Of a stretch of DNA of 64,000 nucleotides, positions 8,461 to 17,810 are shown in pieces (the first letter of the stretch is position 1; each line of letters begins with the position of its first letter). A program made the translations under genes and the position numbers. The DNA comes from UBA4660 sp034408895 (GTDB taxonomy: Bacteria; Bacteroidota; Bacteroidia; Flavobacteriales_D; Sanyastnellaceae), in assembly GCA_034408895.1 (NCBI GenBank), contig JAWXCI010000073.1, forward strand, positions 43,440-107,439, read 5' to 3'. The notes beneath the pieces were generated by a model. The model ran no database searches. It saw only the letters and a program-made list of their open reading frames with translations, and was not told the DNA's origin.

Positions 8461-10323
8461 CTACTCCACCACTATCATTGGAACAACCACAGTAGAATCA
8501 TCTCTAGAAAATTTCACCCAATAAAGTCCTTCAGTCAGGTGAGTATCCAAATTAATTCTTCCGGTGTCCAGATTAGTAGTTTCCATCACCATTCTACCCG
8601 TAGCGTCCATTACCTGTAAGCTGCTGAAATTATAATTGATGAAAAAGAACGAACCTGAATTGGGGTTGGGGTATAGATTTAATTCCGTTGCAATCGCTTC
8701 GTTTATACCAATACATGTTTCTATTTCAAATACATAAGCAGCCGTATGTGTGCAACCATCATCGGTATATCCAGTAAGTACCAGGGCGGCAGTGCCCAAT
8801 CCCCAATCTTCAGTAATAATTTGATAAGATGGATTGGTGGAACCGTCTTGCCATAAATAATTGAGACCCGGAGGGCCAGGCACAACCAGTTGATCTCCCA
8901 TACAAATTATAGTGTCGTTGCCAAGGCTAAATTCCAGATCATCTATAGCTTGTATATATACCGAGTCAGCATAAATACATCCATGACTATCCGTAACGGT
9001 AACGAGGTAGCCGCCCATGGTCACATCACTTACCTGTTCACCACTGCCGCTATAGTTTCCAGGGCCGCTGTAGTTGTAGGTATAACCAGGTGATGCACCG
9101 GATGCGGCAACACTTATCACCCCGTTCTGCGACTGTGGGCAGGTGGCTGATGTAGCATCAATATCCACATTCCATGCATTGGGTTGAGTAATGGTGTATT
9201 GTCCAAGGAACACATCGCCACAGGCCGTGGTGGCCACAAGTGAATATACGCCAGCACCAAGGTTAAGGATAAAATGATCATTGGATGTATAACCACCCGG
9301 TCCCGTCCACTGGCAGGCAAAGTCGGAACCCGTACCCATGATGGAAGGAAAAATAGAACCAGAAGGACTTTGTCCTTCGCTCAGCGGGCAATTCATAGGG
9401 TTCACTTCTGTTGACAGCGTGAGGTCGCCATTGTAAGTATCCACTGAAATCACAGCGGTTCCTGTGGCACCATAAAAACCATCCAGCATAATGTAATATA
9501 CATCGCCCGGCACCAGGCAACTTGCATAGCAAAGCGATGCATAACCAGTGCCCTCACCACAACCACCCAACACATCATCATTGGCTGAAATGAGTTCGAA
9601 ATTCCAGAAGTCGCCACAATCCACACCGTGCCAAAGTGCAATTTGTGTATCGAAATTGGTTCCCGGGTTACAGGTAGAAATTTCGTAGGCCACGTTTTCT
9701 TCGGCAATGAAATACGCCCATACCGTTTGTGTAGCATCGCCCTCGCACCACATTCCATAAACGTTACACGAGTTTGCCGGAAGATTGAGTTCGCTGAAAG
9801 GGGCAACAGCACCCGTGTTGTCAAGTAGTGCAGTGGTCACATCAGGAATAATTTCCAGCGCGCCACAGGCCGAGTCGTACACCGGTAGAGTATTCACTCC
9901 CGCCTGGAAAGTCCACGTATTGCCTGCACCTGTTCCCCAATAGCTGCCAGAAAAAATTCCATTTTGGAACACATCGAAGGCCAGGCCCCCATCACCATAA
10001 GAGTCAATAAAGATGAGATCAAAAAATTCGCCTTCGGGCAAGCAAAGCGGCCCTGATATTTCGAAACCGAAATCCTGTATTCCGTTTTCACCGGAGGGGC
10101 CGCTTCCATCACAACCCACTTCCTCACTGCTGCCACTGACAAGCGTTCCATTGCCACATCCGTTGCCCGATGGCACCAATTCATAATACGTTTCCTCGCC
10201 CCACACATCGTAAGAATATGCTATAACGAATACTTCCACAAATCCAGGATCGCATTGCGCTTTGGATGAATTGGATAATGAAAAGAAGGAAAGGAAAATC
10301 AAAAAAAGTAAAAAGTGCTTCAT
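8461..10323 (-). CDS. T9SS type A cargo protein with SYGDG and pre-peptidase-like domains
   Basis: The start is placed at the ATG at 10323. It gives a signal peptide (M-K-H-F-L-L-F-L-I-F-L-S-F-F..K-A-Q) and has a TACTTTCG box 27 bases upstream; the open frame runs further to 10464. The 620-aa protein begins with a domain containing F-I-D-S-Y-G-D-G-G. The neighbouring metalloprotease has the same signature. A pre-peptidase C-terminal-like beta domain follows (aromatic YFIAEENVAYEISTC region, then D-V-Y-Y-I-M-L-D-G). Next are SprB-type repeats (C-P-Q-S-Q-N-G-V-I... G-Y-L-V-T-V-T-D-S-H-G-C) and a C-terminal type A sorting domain (L-Y-P-N-P-N-S-G-S-F). It should be exposed on the surface. No catalytic motif is visible, so an adhesive or structural role is likely. 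Confidence 0.82.
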   Translation of the reverse strand: MKHFLLFLIFLSFFSLSNSSKAQCDPGFVEVFVIAYSYDVWGEETYYELVPSGNGCGNGTLVSGSSEEVGCDGSGPSGENGIQDFGFEISGPLCLPEGEFFDLIFIDSYGDGGLAFDVFQNGIFSGSYWGTGAGNTWTFQAGVNTLPVYDSACGALEIIPDVTTALLDNTGAVAPFSELNLPANSCNVYGMWCEGDATQTVWAYFIAEENVAYEISTCNPGTNFDTQIALWHGVDCGDFWNFELISANDDVLGGCGEGTGYASLCYASCLVPGDVYYIMLDGFYGATGTAVISVDTYNGDLTLSTEVNPMNCPLSEGQSPSGSIFPSIMGTGSDFACQWTGPGGYTSNDHFILNLGAGVYSLVATTACGDVFLGQYTITQPNAWNVDIDATSATCPQSQNGVISVAASGASPGYTYNYSGPGNYSGSGEQVSDVTMGGYLVTVTDSHGCIYADSVYIQAIDDLEFSLGNDTIICMGDQLVVPGPPGLNYLWQDGSTNPSYQIITEDWGLGTAALVLTGYTDDGCTHTAAYVFEIETCIGINEAIATELNLYPNPNSGSFFFINYNFSSLQVMDATGRMVMETTNLDTGRINLDTHLTEGLYWVKFSRDDSTVVVPMIVVE

Positions 10324-10349
10324 GGTATGACTGATTTTTTTAGGAGGGA

Positions 10350-10357
10350 CGAAAGTA
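10350..10357 (-). promoter_or_regulatory. -7 box for the 8461-10323 gene
   Basis: CGAAAGTA on the plus strand reads TACTTTCG on the minus strand, 27 bases before the chosen ATG. The downstream leader (TCCCTCC then an A-run) closely resembles that of the prolyl oligopeptidase gene at 33.9 kb, supporting both the promoter and the start choice. Confidence 0.5.
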
Positions 10358-10363
10358 GAGAAC

Positions 10364-10440
10364 TTCGGTGATCGATACAGTCGTGTAATCAATGATCGAT
10401 GCAGTCCGGTAATCGCTGCAGTTCGGTGATCGGCAATCAG
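10364..10440. repeat. Degenerate tandem repeat, about 17-bp unit
   Basis: Four imperfect units follow each other: 10364-10380, 10381-10404 (a longer variant), 10405-10421 and 10422-10440. The shared core is TYCGGTAATCG-T-CAG. The repeat fills the gap upstream of the T9SS cargo gene and downstream of the DUF5916 gene. Confidence 0.6.
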
Positions 10441-10465
10441 CAGATCAGCACATGAGCACATCACT

Positions 10466-12946
10466 CTATCCTTTCCCGAAAATGCTGCGGTAGTCCAAAA
10501 AGTACAGCACTTTCATGCTGATGCTATTGGCCTGCGGAAGCCCGAAGGTGTGCTCCACGTCATCCAGAAGATTGGAAGGAATGTCATGTTCAAAATGGGT
10601 AATAGAGTTTTTCCATACCAGTGAGATTTCGCTGCCGGGAGCGAAAATCCATTTGTACTGAAGGTCAATGGTGAAAGAATTGAAACTGTCATCCGCTGTT
10701 GTTGTTCCATCATCGCGATGGCCATCGTAGGTTGTGGCAACCAACTCACCATCGTAATCCAATCCATGAAACTGGTGGTATTCTGAAAATCCCCAGTAAT
10801 GCCTTACACGGCATGTGGCAATCATCACCGGGTTAAATGCATATGATGCGGAAAGCACATTGGTGTGCGAAATAACATCGCGCGTTCCCATCACAGGCTC
10901 TATCGCATTGTCTTGTTCATCATAAATAAAATCCGCGAAGCCCACATTGTTTATGTTGCTCTGGTAACTATAAACATAGTTGAGCATGAGATGATCATTG
11001 ACACGAAGTCTTGGGGCAATCCTGTAGTTCCATTCGTAGTTGCCGGGGAAACTGAAAACGCCATACCATGCACCAACATCCCAGGCCAGTGTCTTGCGGT
11101 AATCCGTGCTTATCCAGGCCCCAATGTTTTCATACATGGGAGTGCGGAATAGCCATCCATCCAATCGTGGTTCGAAATAATCATACCCGCGAACAGGGAT
11201 AAATTCATTTTGAATGTTGAAGGAAAACCACTTCCTGGTCATCAGTCCAATATTCCAGTTCACACCTGCACCGGTGAAGGTGCTGGGTTCATAAAGATTG
11301 TCGTACCAGAATTCAAAATTGCTCCACATCCTGTTGAACGGGCCAAAGGGTTCGTAGATATTATAGCCCATCCACGCCCAATAAGTTTGTTGGTTGGGGC
11401 TGGAGAGGAAGCCGAGATCATTGGGATCATAATGTGTGCTTTCAGTATTTGTTCCGAGGCTCCAGTTCCAGTTGCCACTTATTTTATCCAGGCTCATGTT
11501 GTAGGTAAAACCATTTTCTGTTTCCGGATCGTTCCAGTTAAATTTCTGGTTGAATGCTCCGCTTCCACTAATACCATAAGAATTTTTTTTGTTGCGAAGC
11601 TGGAATTGTGTTCCGGTCACATTGGCATCGTAGAAAGCACCATCGCGCAGCACGTTCGTGTTGATGAGTGAAACAAAACTGTTGTTCTTCAGGTTTTGAT
11701 CGAATACCAGGATATTGTAGTTCGAAAGCGGATGAGTTTCTTCTTCGCGGGTTTCGTTGGTTTCCTCATTTCTTATTTCAGCATAGGCAGGCGCAGTTAC
11801 CGAATTGAAAAAACCAATCCCCAAACCGTTTTTCATGCGCCCCGAAATTTTTGTTGCGTTGTAGAGTTGAGTTTCTCTTGGGGCATGATGGAGATATTCC
11901 GTGGAATCCATCGCAGGAACATAATCCCATGTGTAAGGTATCTGGCCGATTCTCCTGCTGTAAAAAATTCCAGCCTTACTGAAAAGTTCCGTTCCTTCGG
12001 TAAAGAATTGCCTGTTCTCATCAAAGCGGACTTCAAACGGAGTAGTGTTAAGAATCAGGGCATCACTTATCGTTTGCCCGAAGTCGGGAATCAATGTTGC
12101 ATCAAGGGTGAATGCTTCACTGAGACCAATCTTTACATCCATACCGGCATTGTAACTGGTGGTAGCTCCCGTTACAGGAAGTAACTCACTTTCCACCACA
12201 TCGGCATAAGCAGAAGCGTATGGATAGAAAAACAAACGCAGCGGTGGCTTGATGTTTTTTATTCCGGTGAGGGTTCCCATTTGGGTCATGAATCCCGGAA
12301 TTTCAGGATTCACTCCGCGCCAGAAAGCATGCTCGCGATGCCTGCGCACTTCCCGCACGAAGTTGATGTCCCATACTTGCTCTGCCACATCAGGAAAACG
12401 AATCGCTGCAAACGGAATCCGGTATTCCGCAGTCCATCCCTGTTCCGTAATTTCCGTTTTGCATTCCCACACTGCATTCCACGACACGTCTTCGCCACCG
12501 CCATCACCATTCTGTAATCCCTCGCGCGCATCGAACTGTTCACCCAGGGGACTCACAGCGAATGTGAAGCCGTTGATTCCGTCCTTGTAGCATCCGAATG
12601 TTACTCCACAGTAATCGCTATTGCCATCACTATCCCTCCCGGTAAGCTGTGTGAGAATGCTGTCGGGTTCAGTATCATAATTCATAAACGCTATGTAAAT
12701 GGCTTCATCATCATAAACCAGCTGTACTTCTGATTTCTGCGATTGCCGTTGGCCGGGCGATGGGCGGTCTGAAATAAAATCGGTTGCTTTGGGTGCAGTC
12801 ATCCAACATGCATCATCGAACTGGCCATTGATTCTGGGTGGCTGATTGCATCGCTGCGCTTCCAGTGATTTATGTTCGAACTGTGCGCTCATTTGTGTTG
12901 CACACAAAAGCACTGAAGCTAGCAGTAAATTTTTGATCGGTAGCAT
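10466..12946 (-). CDS. CBM9-like / DUF5916 outer-membrane beta-barrel protein
   Basis: The start is set at the ATG at 12946 (826 aa). This ATG has a signal peptide (M-L-P-I-K-N-L-L-L-A-S-V-L-L-C..S-A-Q) and a TACTTTCG box 25 bases upstream; the open frame extends to 12988. The first ~200 residues resemble a carbohydrate-binding family 9 module (P-P-R-I-N-G-Q-F-D-D-A-C-W, later W-T-A-E-Y-R-I-P-F-A-A-I-R-F). The remaining ~600 residues alternate aromatic and polar residues as in beta-barrel proteins and match the layout of DUF5916 proteins. The last residues (Y-F-L-D-Y-R-S) are consistent with an outer-membrane barrel. DUF5916 proteins have no settled function; surface binding or uptake of a polymer is an inference. 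Confidence 0.75.
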   Translation of the reverse strand: MLPIKNLLLASVLLCATQMSAQFEHKSLEAQRCNQPPRINGQFDDACWMTAPKATDFISDRPSPGQRQSQKSEVQLVYDDEAIYIAFMNYDTEPDSILTQLTGRDSDGNSDYCGVTFGCYKDGINGFTFAVSPLGEQFDAREGLQNGDGGGEDVSWNAVWECKTEITEQGWTAEYRIPFAAIRFPDVAEQVWDINFVREVRRHREHAFWRGVNPEIPGFMTQMGTLTGIKNIKPPLRLFFYPYASAYADVVESELLPVTGATTSYNAGMDVKIGLSEAFTLDATLIPDFGQTISDALILNTTPFEVRFDENRQFFTEGTELFSKAGIFYSRRIGQIPYTWDYVPAMDSTEYLHHAPRETQLYNATKISGRMKNGLGIGFFNSVTAPAYAEIRNEETNETREEETHPLSNYNILVFDQNLKNNSFVSLINTNVLRDGAFYDANVTGTQFQLRNKKNSYGISGSGAFNQKFNWNDPETENGFTYNMSLDKISGNWNWSLGTNTESTHYDPNDLGFLSSPNQQTYWAWMGYNIYEPFGPFNRMWSNFEFWYDNLYEPSTFTGAGVNWNIGLMTRKWFSFNIQNEFIPVRGYDYFEPRLDGWLFRTPMYENIGAWISTDYRKTLAWDVGAWYGVFSFPGNYEWNYRIAPRLRVNDHLMLNYVYSYQSNINNVGFADFIYDEQDNAIEPVMGTRDVISHTNVLSASYAFNPVMIATCRVRHYWGFSEYHQFHGLDYDGELVATTYDGHRDDGTTTADDSFNSFTIDLQYKWIFAPGSEISLVWKNSITHFEHDIPSNLLDDVEHTFGLPQANSISMKVLYFLDYRSIFGKG

Positions 12947-12970
12947 ACCTCGGAGGTTTGTTAAGGTGGC

Positions 12971-12978
12971 CGAAAGTA
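12971..12978 (-). promoter_or_regulatory. -7 box for the DUF5916 gene
   Basis: CGAAAGTA (TACTTTCG on the minus strand) lies 25 bases before the ATG at 12946. Both box and spacing match the genes starting at 10323 and 33903. Confidence 0.45.
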
Positions 12979-13105
12979 TTGGTGACATCCTTTCACGTTG
13001 GTATGGCGCGGTTAAGAGTTGTTAATGCAATGCTCGGAATTGGATAGTTGGAACAATGTGCAGATAAGCGGAAATGAAATGATTTCCTCAACCTCCATAA
13101 ATTTC

Positions 13106-13138
13106 GAAAGCCCGCGACCTTTCGGCACACGGGCTTTC
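13106..13138 (-). terminator. GC hairpin downstream of the metalloprotease gene
   Basis: Arms GAAAGCCCG (13106-13114) and CGGGCTTTC (13130-13138) form a 9-bp stem with a 15-base loop. It lies 35 bases beyond the metalloprotease stop on the minus strand. There is no clear T-tract, so it may be a 3' stabiliser rather than a classic terminator. Confidence 0.5.
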
Positions 13139-13173
13139 TACTTTGACCAAGTAAATTGGTCTCCACCCTATAT

Positions 13174-16100
13174 CTATCGCACTACTAATTTCTCCTCACT
13201 GGTTTTGCCACTTAGGGTGTACCTGATAAAATAGATACCAGATGGCAAAGGGTGTTTGAACTTGTACTCGCTCCTCATGCCCTGAGGCATTTCTGACAGA
13301 TTAATTGTTTCAATCAAACTTCCGGAAGAACCAAAAATTTCAAGGTCTTTAACGTTGCCGCTTTCAGGAAGGTTTCCAAAATCAAGAATTATTTTTTGGC
13401 CATCGGATGGATTAGGATAGATGTCGAGAAGCGAGGTGTCATCATTTGCTTCCGGCACTCCCACCAATTCGGATAAGGCGAACGAACATGCATCGCTCCA
13501 CTCGCCCCAGATAAATCCGACACGCACGCGCACTTGTAAATTGTAAGTGGTGAAAGGCTCTAACAACATTCCGGAAATCAATTCCAGTTCATTTACAAAA
13601 GTGAAGGGTGTCCAGTCATAATCGGGACCTGTGATGTGCCAATCGTACAATTGAGCATCAGCCACTGCATTGCAGGTAAGTACGTAGCCGAGATTTATTC
13701 CTGTAACGCCACAATCCTCCTGCACAATTTGAGGTGTGGGAATTTCATCGGCAATACCAATAAGGCATGAGTTGCCAAATGGTCCCCACATTCCATCGTA
13801 CTGAACTTTTATAGTAACAAATGCAGTGACTCCCCAGGTCAATCCATTAATCATAGAAAAGCCGATATAGTTTTGAAGTGAGAGCACTTCATCCATAAGG
13901 TCGCCCGATGTGTTGGTGATTTTCCAATGGTACATCTGCGCACCTGGAACCGCAACACAAAAAATTCCACCATCGAGGTCAAATCCTTCCACGTTGCATT
14001 CCACATCAATAAGTTGTGTGGTGGGTAGGACCACTTCACAATCAAAGGGTATAACAATGCTTTGGGTTGTAGTGCATCCGTTGCCATCCGCCACACCTAC
14101 ATCGTAATCGCCCGCAGATAAATCGCTCACGGACATTCCCACCACTCCATTGGACCATTGTGCAACGTAGCCCGGAGTTCCGCCCATTATGTTCACCGTA
14201 GCCGCACCATCGGAACCCGCGCACGATTCACCGCTCACCAATTCGCAGGTGGCAACAAGTTGTGAAGGTTCCACAATGGTGATGGTTTCATTTTCATCGC
14301 ATCCATTTTGGTCCGAAGCGGTTACCATGTACGTGCCTTCCGCAAGAGCCGCCACATAACTGTTGAGCGTACCGTTGCTCCACGCGTAGCTTAATATCCC
14401 TGTGCCACCTAATGCGGTTGCCGAGGCTGTGCCATCACTCAAGTCATGGCATGAAATATCTGTCTTGAAAACAGCAAGAGATACTGCGGATGGTTCGCTC
14501 AGCGAAAAAGAATAATCGCCCGAGCATCCTTCTGTATCCTCAACCTCAACAGAATAATTTCCTGCACCCAGGTTGTTGATGGATGGTGAAGAGAAACCGT
14601 TGCTCCATTGGTAACTATAGTTGCCAGTTCCCCCGAAAACATTCACGGATGCACTTCCATCACCGGAACCCGCGCACGAAATTGCTTCAACAGTTGCGAA
14701 CACGGAGAGGCTTTCACTTTGTGTAATGATGAAAGATGTTTCATTTGAACAATCATGCGCATCGGATAATGTGACCGAATAATTGCCTATACCCAAATTG
14801 TTTACTGAATTTCCTGTAGAGCCATTGCTCCATTCAACAGTGTACGGTGATGTGCCACCTGATGGATTTACGCTAGCCGAACCGGAAACATCCTCACATG
14901 CAATATCAAAATCAGTGAGATTCGTTGTGAGCGCTGCCGGTTGCGTAATAGTGTAGCCTTGTTGCTCGGTGCATGAGTTAGCATCGGAAATGGTAACGGT
15001 GTAATTGCCTGGTGGCAAATTATTCAGTTGCTGTGAAGTGGAACCATTGCTCCACGCATAATTCAGCGCCCCTGTTCCACCCGCACCTTGCGAGTATATA
15101 AAGCCATCAGCAAGACCATTGCACGTCACCTGAGTGATGCTCGCAGTGGCGGTGATATCAACCGGGTTGGTAAGTGATTTCGTTTTGATGCGAATGCATC
15201 CGTTCGCATCGGTTGAAGTAAGTGTGTAGGAACCTGCCACAAGATTTGAAATGTTTTGTGTGCTTTGTCCGCTGTTCCACGAAAAAGTGAAAGGAGAATT
15301 TCCGGAGATAGTCGTAACTATATTTCCATTGTTGCCTGCATAACAAGCAGGATGAGTTTCGGTGAGTGTCACAAAAGGGAGCGTGTTCACGGTAACACAA
15401 TTCATACACACATAAGTGCTGGTTCCATAAGCGTTAGTGGCAACAAGTGTCACATCAAAAGATCCCACTGATCCAAACGAAATGTTTTGCGGATTTTGTT
15501 GCGATGATGTTGCGGGCGAACCGCCTTCGAAAGTCCAACTCCAGCTAACTGGTGCATTGATGCTGGTGTCATTAAAGTCCACTTCACCATTGGGGCAAAT
15601 AGTATTATCGGCAATCGAAAAGTTGGCAGTAGGAGCTTCGCCATCAGAAATTATTTCTTCGAGGCAGAAATCATTTGAAACTTCTTCGCCCCAGTTGTCT
15701 TCTTCATAAACCAGTTGATAGTCCTCACTGTCGAAGAGCGTAAAATCTCCGCTTGTAAATCCCTGACCATCTCCGTAGCTGTCGAAAAAAGTGAGCGTAT
15801 AACATCCGGCAGGAATGCAAATGTTTTCTTCAATATCAAGACCCTGTTGAAAGTTTACATAGGGGCCGCCTTCAGCCACAATCACTCCATCCACATCAGT
15901 TATTTCCCAGGTGTTCTCGGTTCCGTAGTTGTCAAGTTCAACAAGAAGAACAGCAGTGGAACCGGAGGTGATGGAGTAGCTGCCGGATTCTTGATCGTTG
16001 GAAACGTTTTGATCAGTAACGCCATTAGGTAGTGCTGTCCAGGCAAAGAATAAATGTGCTCCTGCCGAAGATGTGATGTTGGGCAAGCTGACATTAACCG

Positions 16101-17292
16101 ATGTTCCGGTGGCAAGATTTCCGGTCCAATTGTAAGTGTTGTTTCCTGTGCCATCAAGGTTATAATGTATGGTGCAAGAGGTGAGTGCATTGCTTCCGAA
16201 GTTGGTCAACGAAACATCGGGGGTGAGAACAGCATTGCAACTTGATCCGGTGGGAGAGTTGATGTAAGAAATACCACAATCAAAATCAGAAACCGACTCG
16301 CAACCCAGAGAAGTCAACAACCCTGCACGATCATTTTCCAGCGTGGTGCGCATCCTAACTTTCTGTCCTTCGCCAAACATGTTCTTGCATGTTTCTGGTG
16401 TGTAGTCCATGTAATTTTCAACCTGCTGTGTGTCGGAACATTGTGGGTTGTTACATGAACCATTCAAAGGGGTGACTGGTGTATCGCACACTTTATCGCC
16501 CGCTGTGGAGCAATTGAGTTCGGGATCGCAGTCATCAGTGAGGTGAAACGTGTGATACAATCCGAAGAAATGTCCCGCCTCATGCGTTAATGTTCGGTTC
16601 ATGTCCGTATTTAATTTCAGGTTGCCCACAGTGCCAAATGCATTATGCAATACCACGATGCCATCAATGGGATTGTTAATGGGGAAATAAGCATAGCCCT
16701 GAATTCCACCTAACGCATTGTTGTCTTCAATTTCATTCACAATCCAGATATTCATGTACTCCTGTCGCGGCCATGTACTCAGTTCTTTTACATCTTCCTC
16801 CACTGCTCCGGTACCACCGGTGGCTTCAATTCCCTGATCGGCATATAGTGGAATAACTGATCCATCCACCCGCACAATTCCTGTGGCGGGTTGGCCATCT
16901 GGATCGCGTTGTGCCAGGCAAAATTCAATTCCAATATCCACACCCGCACCATCACCATTGGTTCCAGCCATGTGGCGGAAGTCTTCGTTCAAGGCTGTGA
17001 TAGCGGAGAAAATCTGATCATCAGAAATGTTGCTTCCTGTGCCCACTGCTTCACCTTCATGAACAATGTGCACTACTACTGGAATAACATAAATGTCGTC
17101 CGTTCGGTCAGCAGGATTAAGAGCCATCTGTGCTGCTATAGCCTGTTCCATGTACATGTAGCTACGTGCAAATTGTGCATTGGTGAGCAGGAGCTGGTCG
17201 TTCTTGTCGTCCGATGCACAAGTGTTTTGTGCGTGAGTGACAATGGCAGCGCAAGACAGAAAGAGTGCGCTAAAAATTTTCCAGGTTTTCAT
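13174..17292 (-). CDS. Secreted M43-family zinc metalloprotease with PKD and SprB repeats (T9SS type A)
   Basis: This 1,372-aa protein starts with a signal peptide (M-K-T-W-K-I-F-S-A-L-F-L-S-C..A-Q). The catalytic domain (about 60-335) has the metzincin motif HEAGHFFGLYH at 237-247, a G-D-K-V-C-D-T-P segment and the Met-turn N-Y-M-D-Y (Met295). Together these identify the pappalysin/cytophagalysin M43 family. A domain with F-F-D-S-Y-G-D-G follows, then a PKD domain (F-N-D-T-S...W-S-W-T-F-E-G-G). Next come about seven SprB-type repeats (C-x-G-x-x-D-G-x, W-S-N-G, L-x-x-G-x-Y-x-V), two fibronectin-like segments and a C-terminal type A sorting domain (I-Y-P-N-P-S-D-G-Q). It is expected to be exported by the T9SS, anchored or released, and to degrade extracellular protein. 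Confidence 0.92.
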   Translation of the reverse strand: MKTWKIFSALFLSCAAIVTHAQNTCASDDKNDQLLLTNAQFARSYMYMEQAIAAQMALNPADRTDDIYVIPVVVHIVHEGEAVGTGSNISDDQIFSAITALNEDFRHMAGTNGDGAGVDIGIEFCLAQRDPDGQPATGIVRVDGSVIPLYADQGIEATGGTGAVEEDVKELSTWPRQEYMNIWIVNEIEDNNALGGIQGYAYFPINNPIDGIVVLHNAFGTVGNLKLNTDMNRTLTHEAGHFFGLYHTFHLTDDCDPELNCSTAGDKVCDTPVTPLNGSCNNPQCSDTQQVENYMDYTPETCKNMFGEGQKVRMRTTLENDRAGLLTSLGCESVSDFDCGISYINSPTGSSCNAVLTPDVSLTNFGSNALTSCTIHYNLDGTGNNTYNWTGNLATGTSVNVSLPNITSSAGAHLFFAWTALPNGVTDQNVSNDQESGSYSITSGSTAVLLVELDNYGTENTWEITDVDGVIVAEGGPYVNFQQGLDIEENICIPAGCYTLTFFDSYGDGQGFTSGDFTLFDSEDYQLVYEEDNWGEEVSNDFCLEEIISDGEAPTANFSIADNTICPNGEVDFNDTSINAPVSWSWTFEGGSPATSSQQNPQNISFGSVGSFDVTLVATNAYGTSTYVCMNCVTVNTLPFVTLTETHPACYAGNNGNIVTTISGNSPFTFSWNSGQSTQNISNLVAGSYTLTSTDANGCIRIKTKSLTNPVDITATASITQVTCNGLADGFIYSQGAGGTGALNYAWSNGSTSQQLNNLPPGNYTVTISDANSCTEQQGYTITQPAALTTNLTDFDIACEDVSGSASVNPSGGTSPYTVEWSNGSTGNSVNNLGIGNYSVTLSDAHDCSNETSFIITQSESLSVFATVEAISCAGSGDGSASVNVFGGTGNYSYQWSNGFSSPSINNLGAGNYSVEVEDTEGCSGDYSFSLSEPSAVSLAVFKTDISCHDLSDGTASATALGGTGILSYAWSNGTLNSYVAALAEGTYMVTASDQNGCDENETITIVEPSQLVATCELVSGESCAGSDGAATVNIMGGTPGYVAQWSNGVVGMSVSDLSAGDYDVGVADGNGCTTTQSIVIPFDCEVVLPTTQLIDVECNVEGFDLDGGIFCVAVPGAQMYHWKITNTSGDLMDEVLSLQNYIGFSMINGLTWGVTAFVTIKVQYDGMWGPFGNSCLIGIADEIPTPQIVQEDCGVTGINLGYVLTCNAVADAQLYDWHITGPDYDWTPFTFVNELELISGMLLEPFTTYNLQVRVRVGFIWGEWSDACSFALSELVGVPEANDDTSLLDIYPNPSDGQKIILDFGNLPESGNVKDLEIFGSSGSLIETINLSEMPQGMRSEYKFKHPLPSGIYFIRYTLSGKTSEEKLVVR

Positions 17293-17810
17293 TTTTATAA
17301 AGTGTTTGGAGGTTTCTTTTTTACTGGCTGGGGGTAATTGATATTGTATCCATCACCACAAGTTTCTTAGATAGTTCGTTGAAAAAAGAGGTGTTTACTT
17401 GTATTGAACTCTTTTGGTTACAAACAGGGTGTTACGGATGTGATGATGTGGCGATATGATGATGCTGACCACGCTATGTGGCGTGGGAAGTCCCGATTTC
17501 AGTCGGGATGCCGATGTCCACGCTGAGGTGCGGTGACTACACCTATCGCGAGAGAATTACTTCTCCAATAGTATTCGTGATTGCTGCATGGTGCTACCAA
17601 GAGTTGCCCTCAGCCTACTCTTATTTAACCGCCTACTTTTTTTAGGCATGATGGATTGGATTTTCAAAAAAGAAATCCACATTAACCATTCTTCAGCCAA
17701 GCTTCCATCAACTTTGCCCTTGCAATGCATCTCCCCCGTGTAGTTTCATAGAAGTCACAAAGCAGAGATCATGTAAACAGTACAGGATCTGCGCTCAACG
17801 CAAACTTTCT
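17293..17810. other. Divergent intergenic region with a TCCCGA palindrome
   Basis: This 518-base gap separates the metalloprotease gene from uvrA and should hold both promoters. I see no gene. Bases 17491-17508 (TCCCGA-6-TCGGGA) belong to the dispersed palindrome family. Just before it, 17469-17486 forms CCACGC-6-GCGTGG. No convincing -7/-33 pair was found for uvrA. Confidence 0.5.

Noticed and set aside
13019..13234. Small 71-codon plus-strand frame between two minus-strand genes
   Set aside because: It includes the GC hairpin and the end of the metalloprotease gene and shows no signal or domain.
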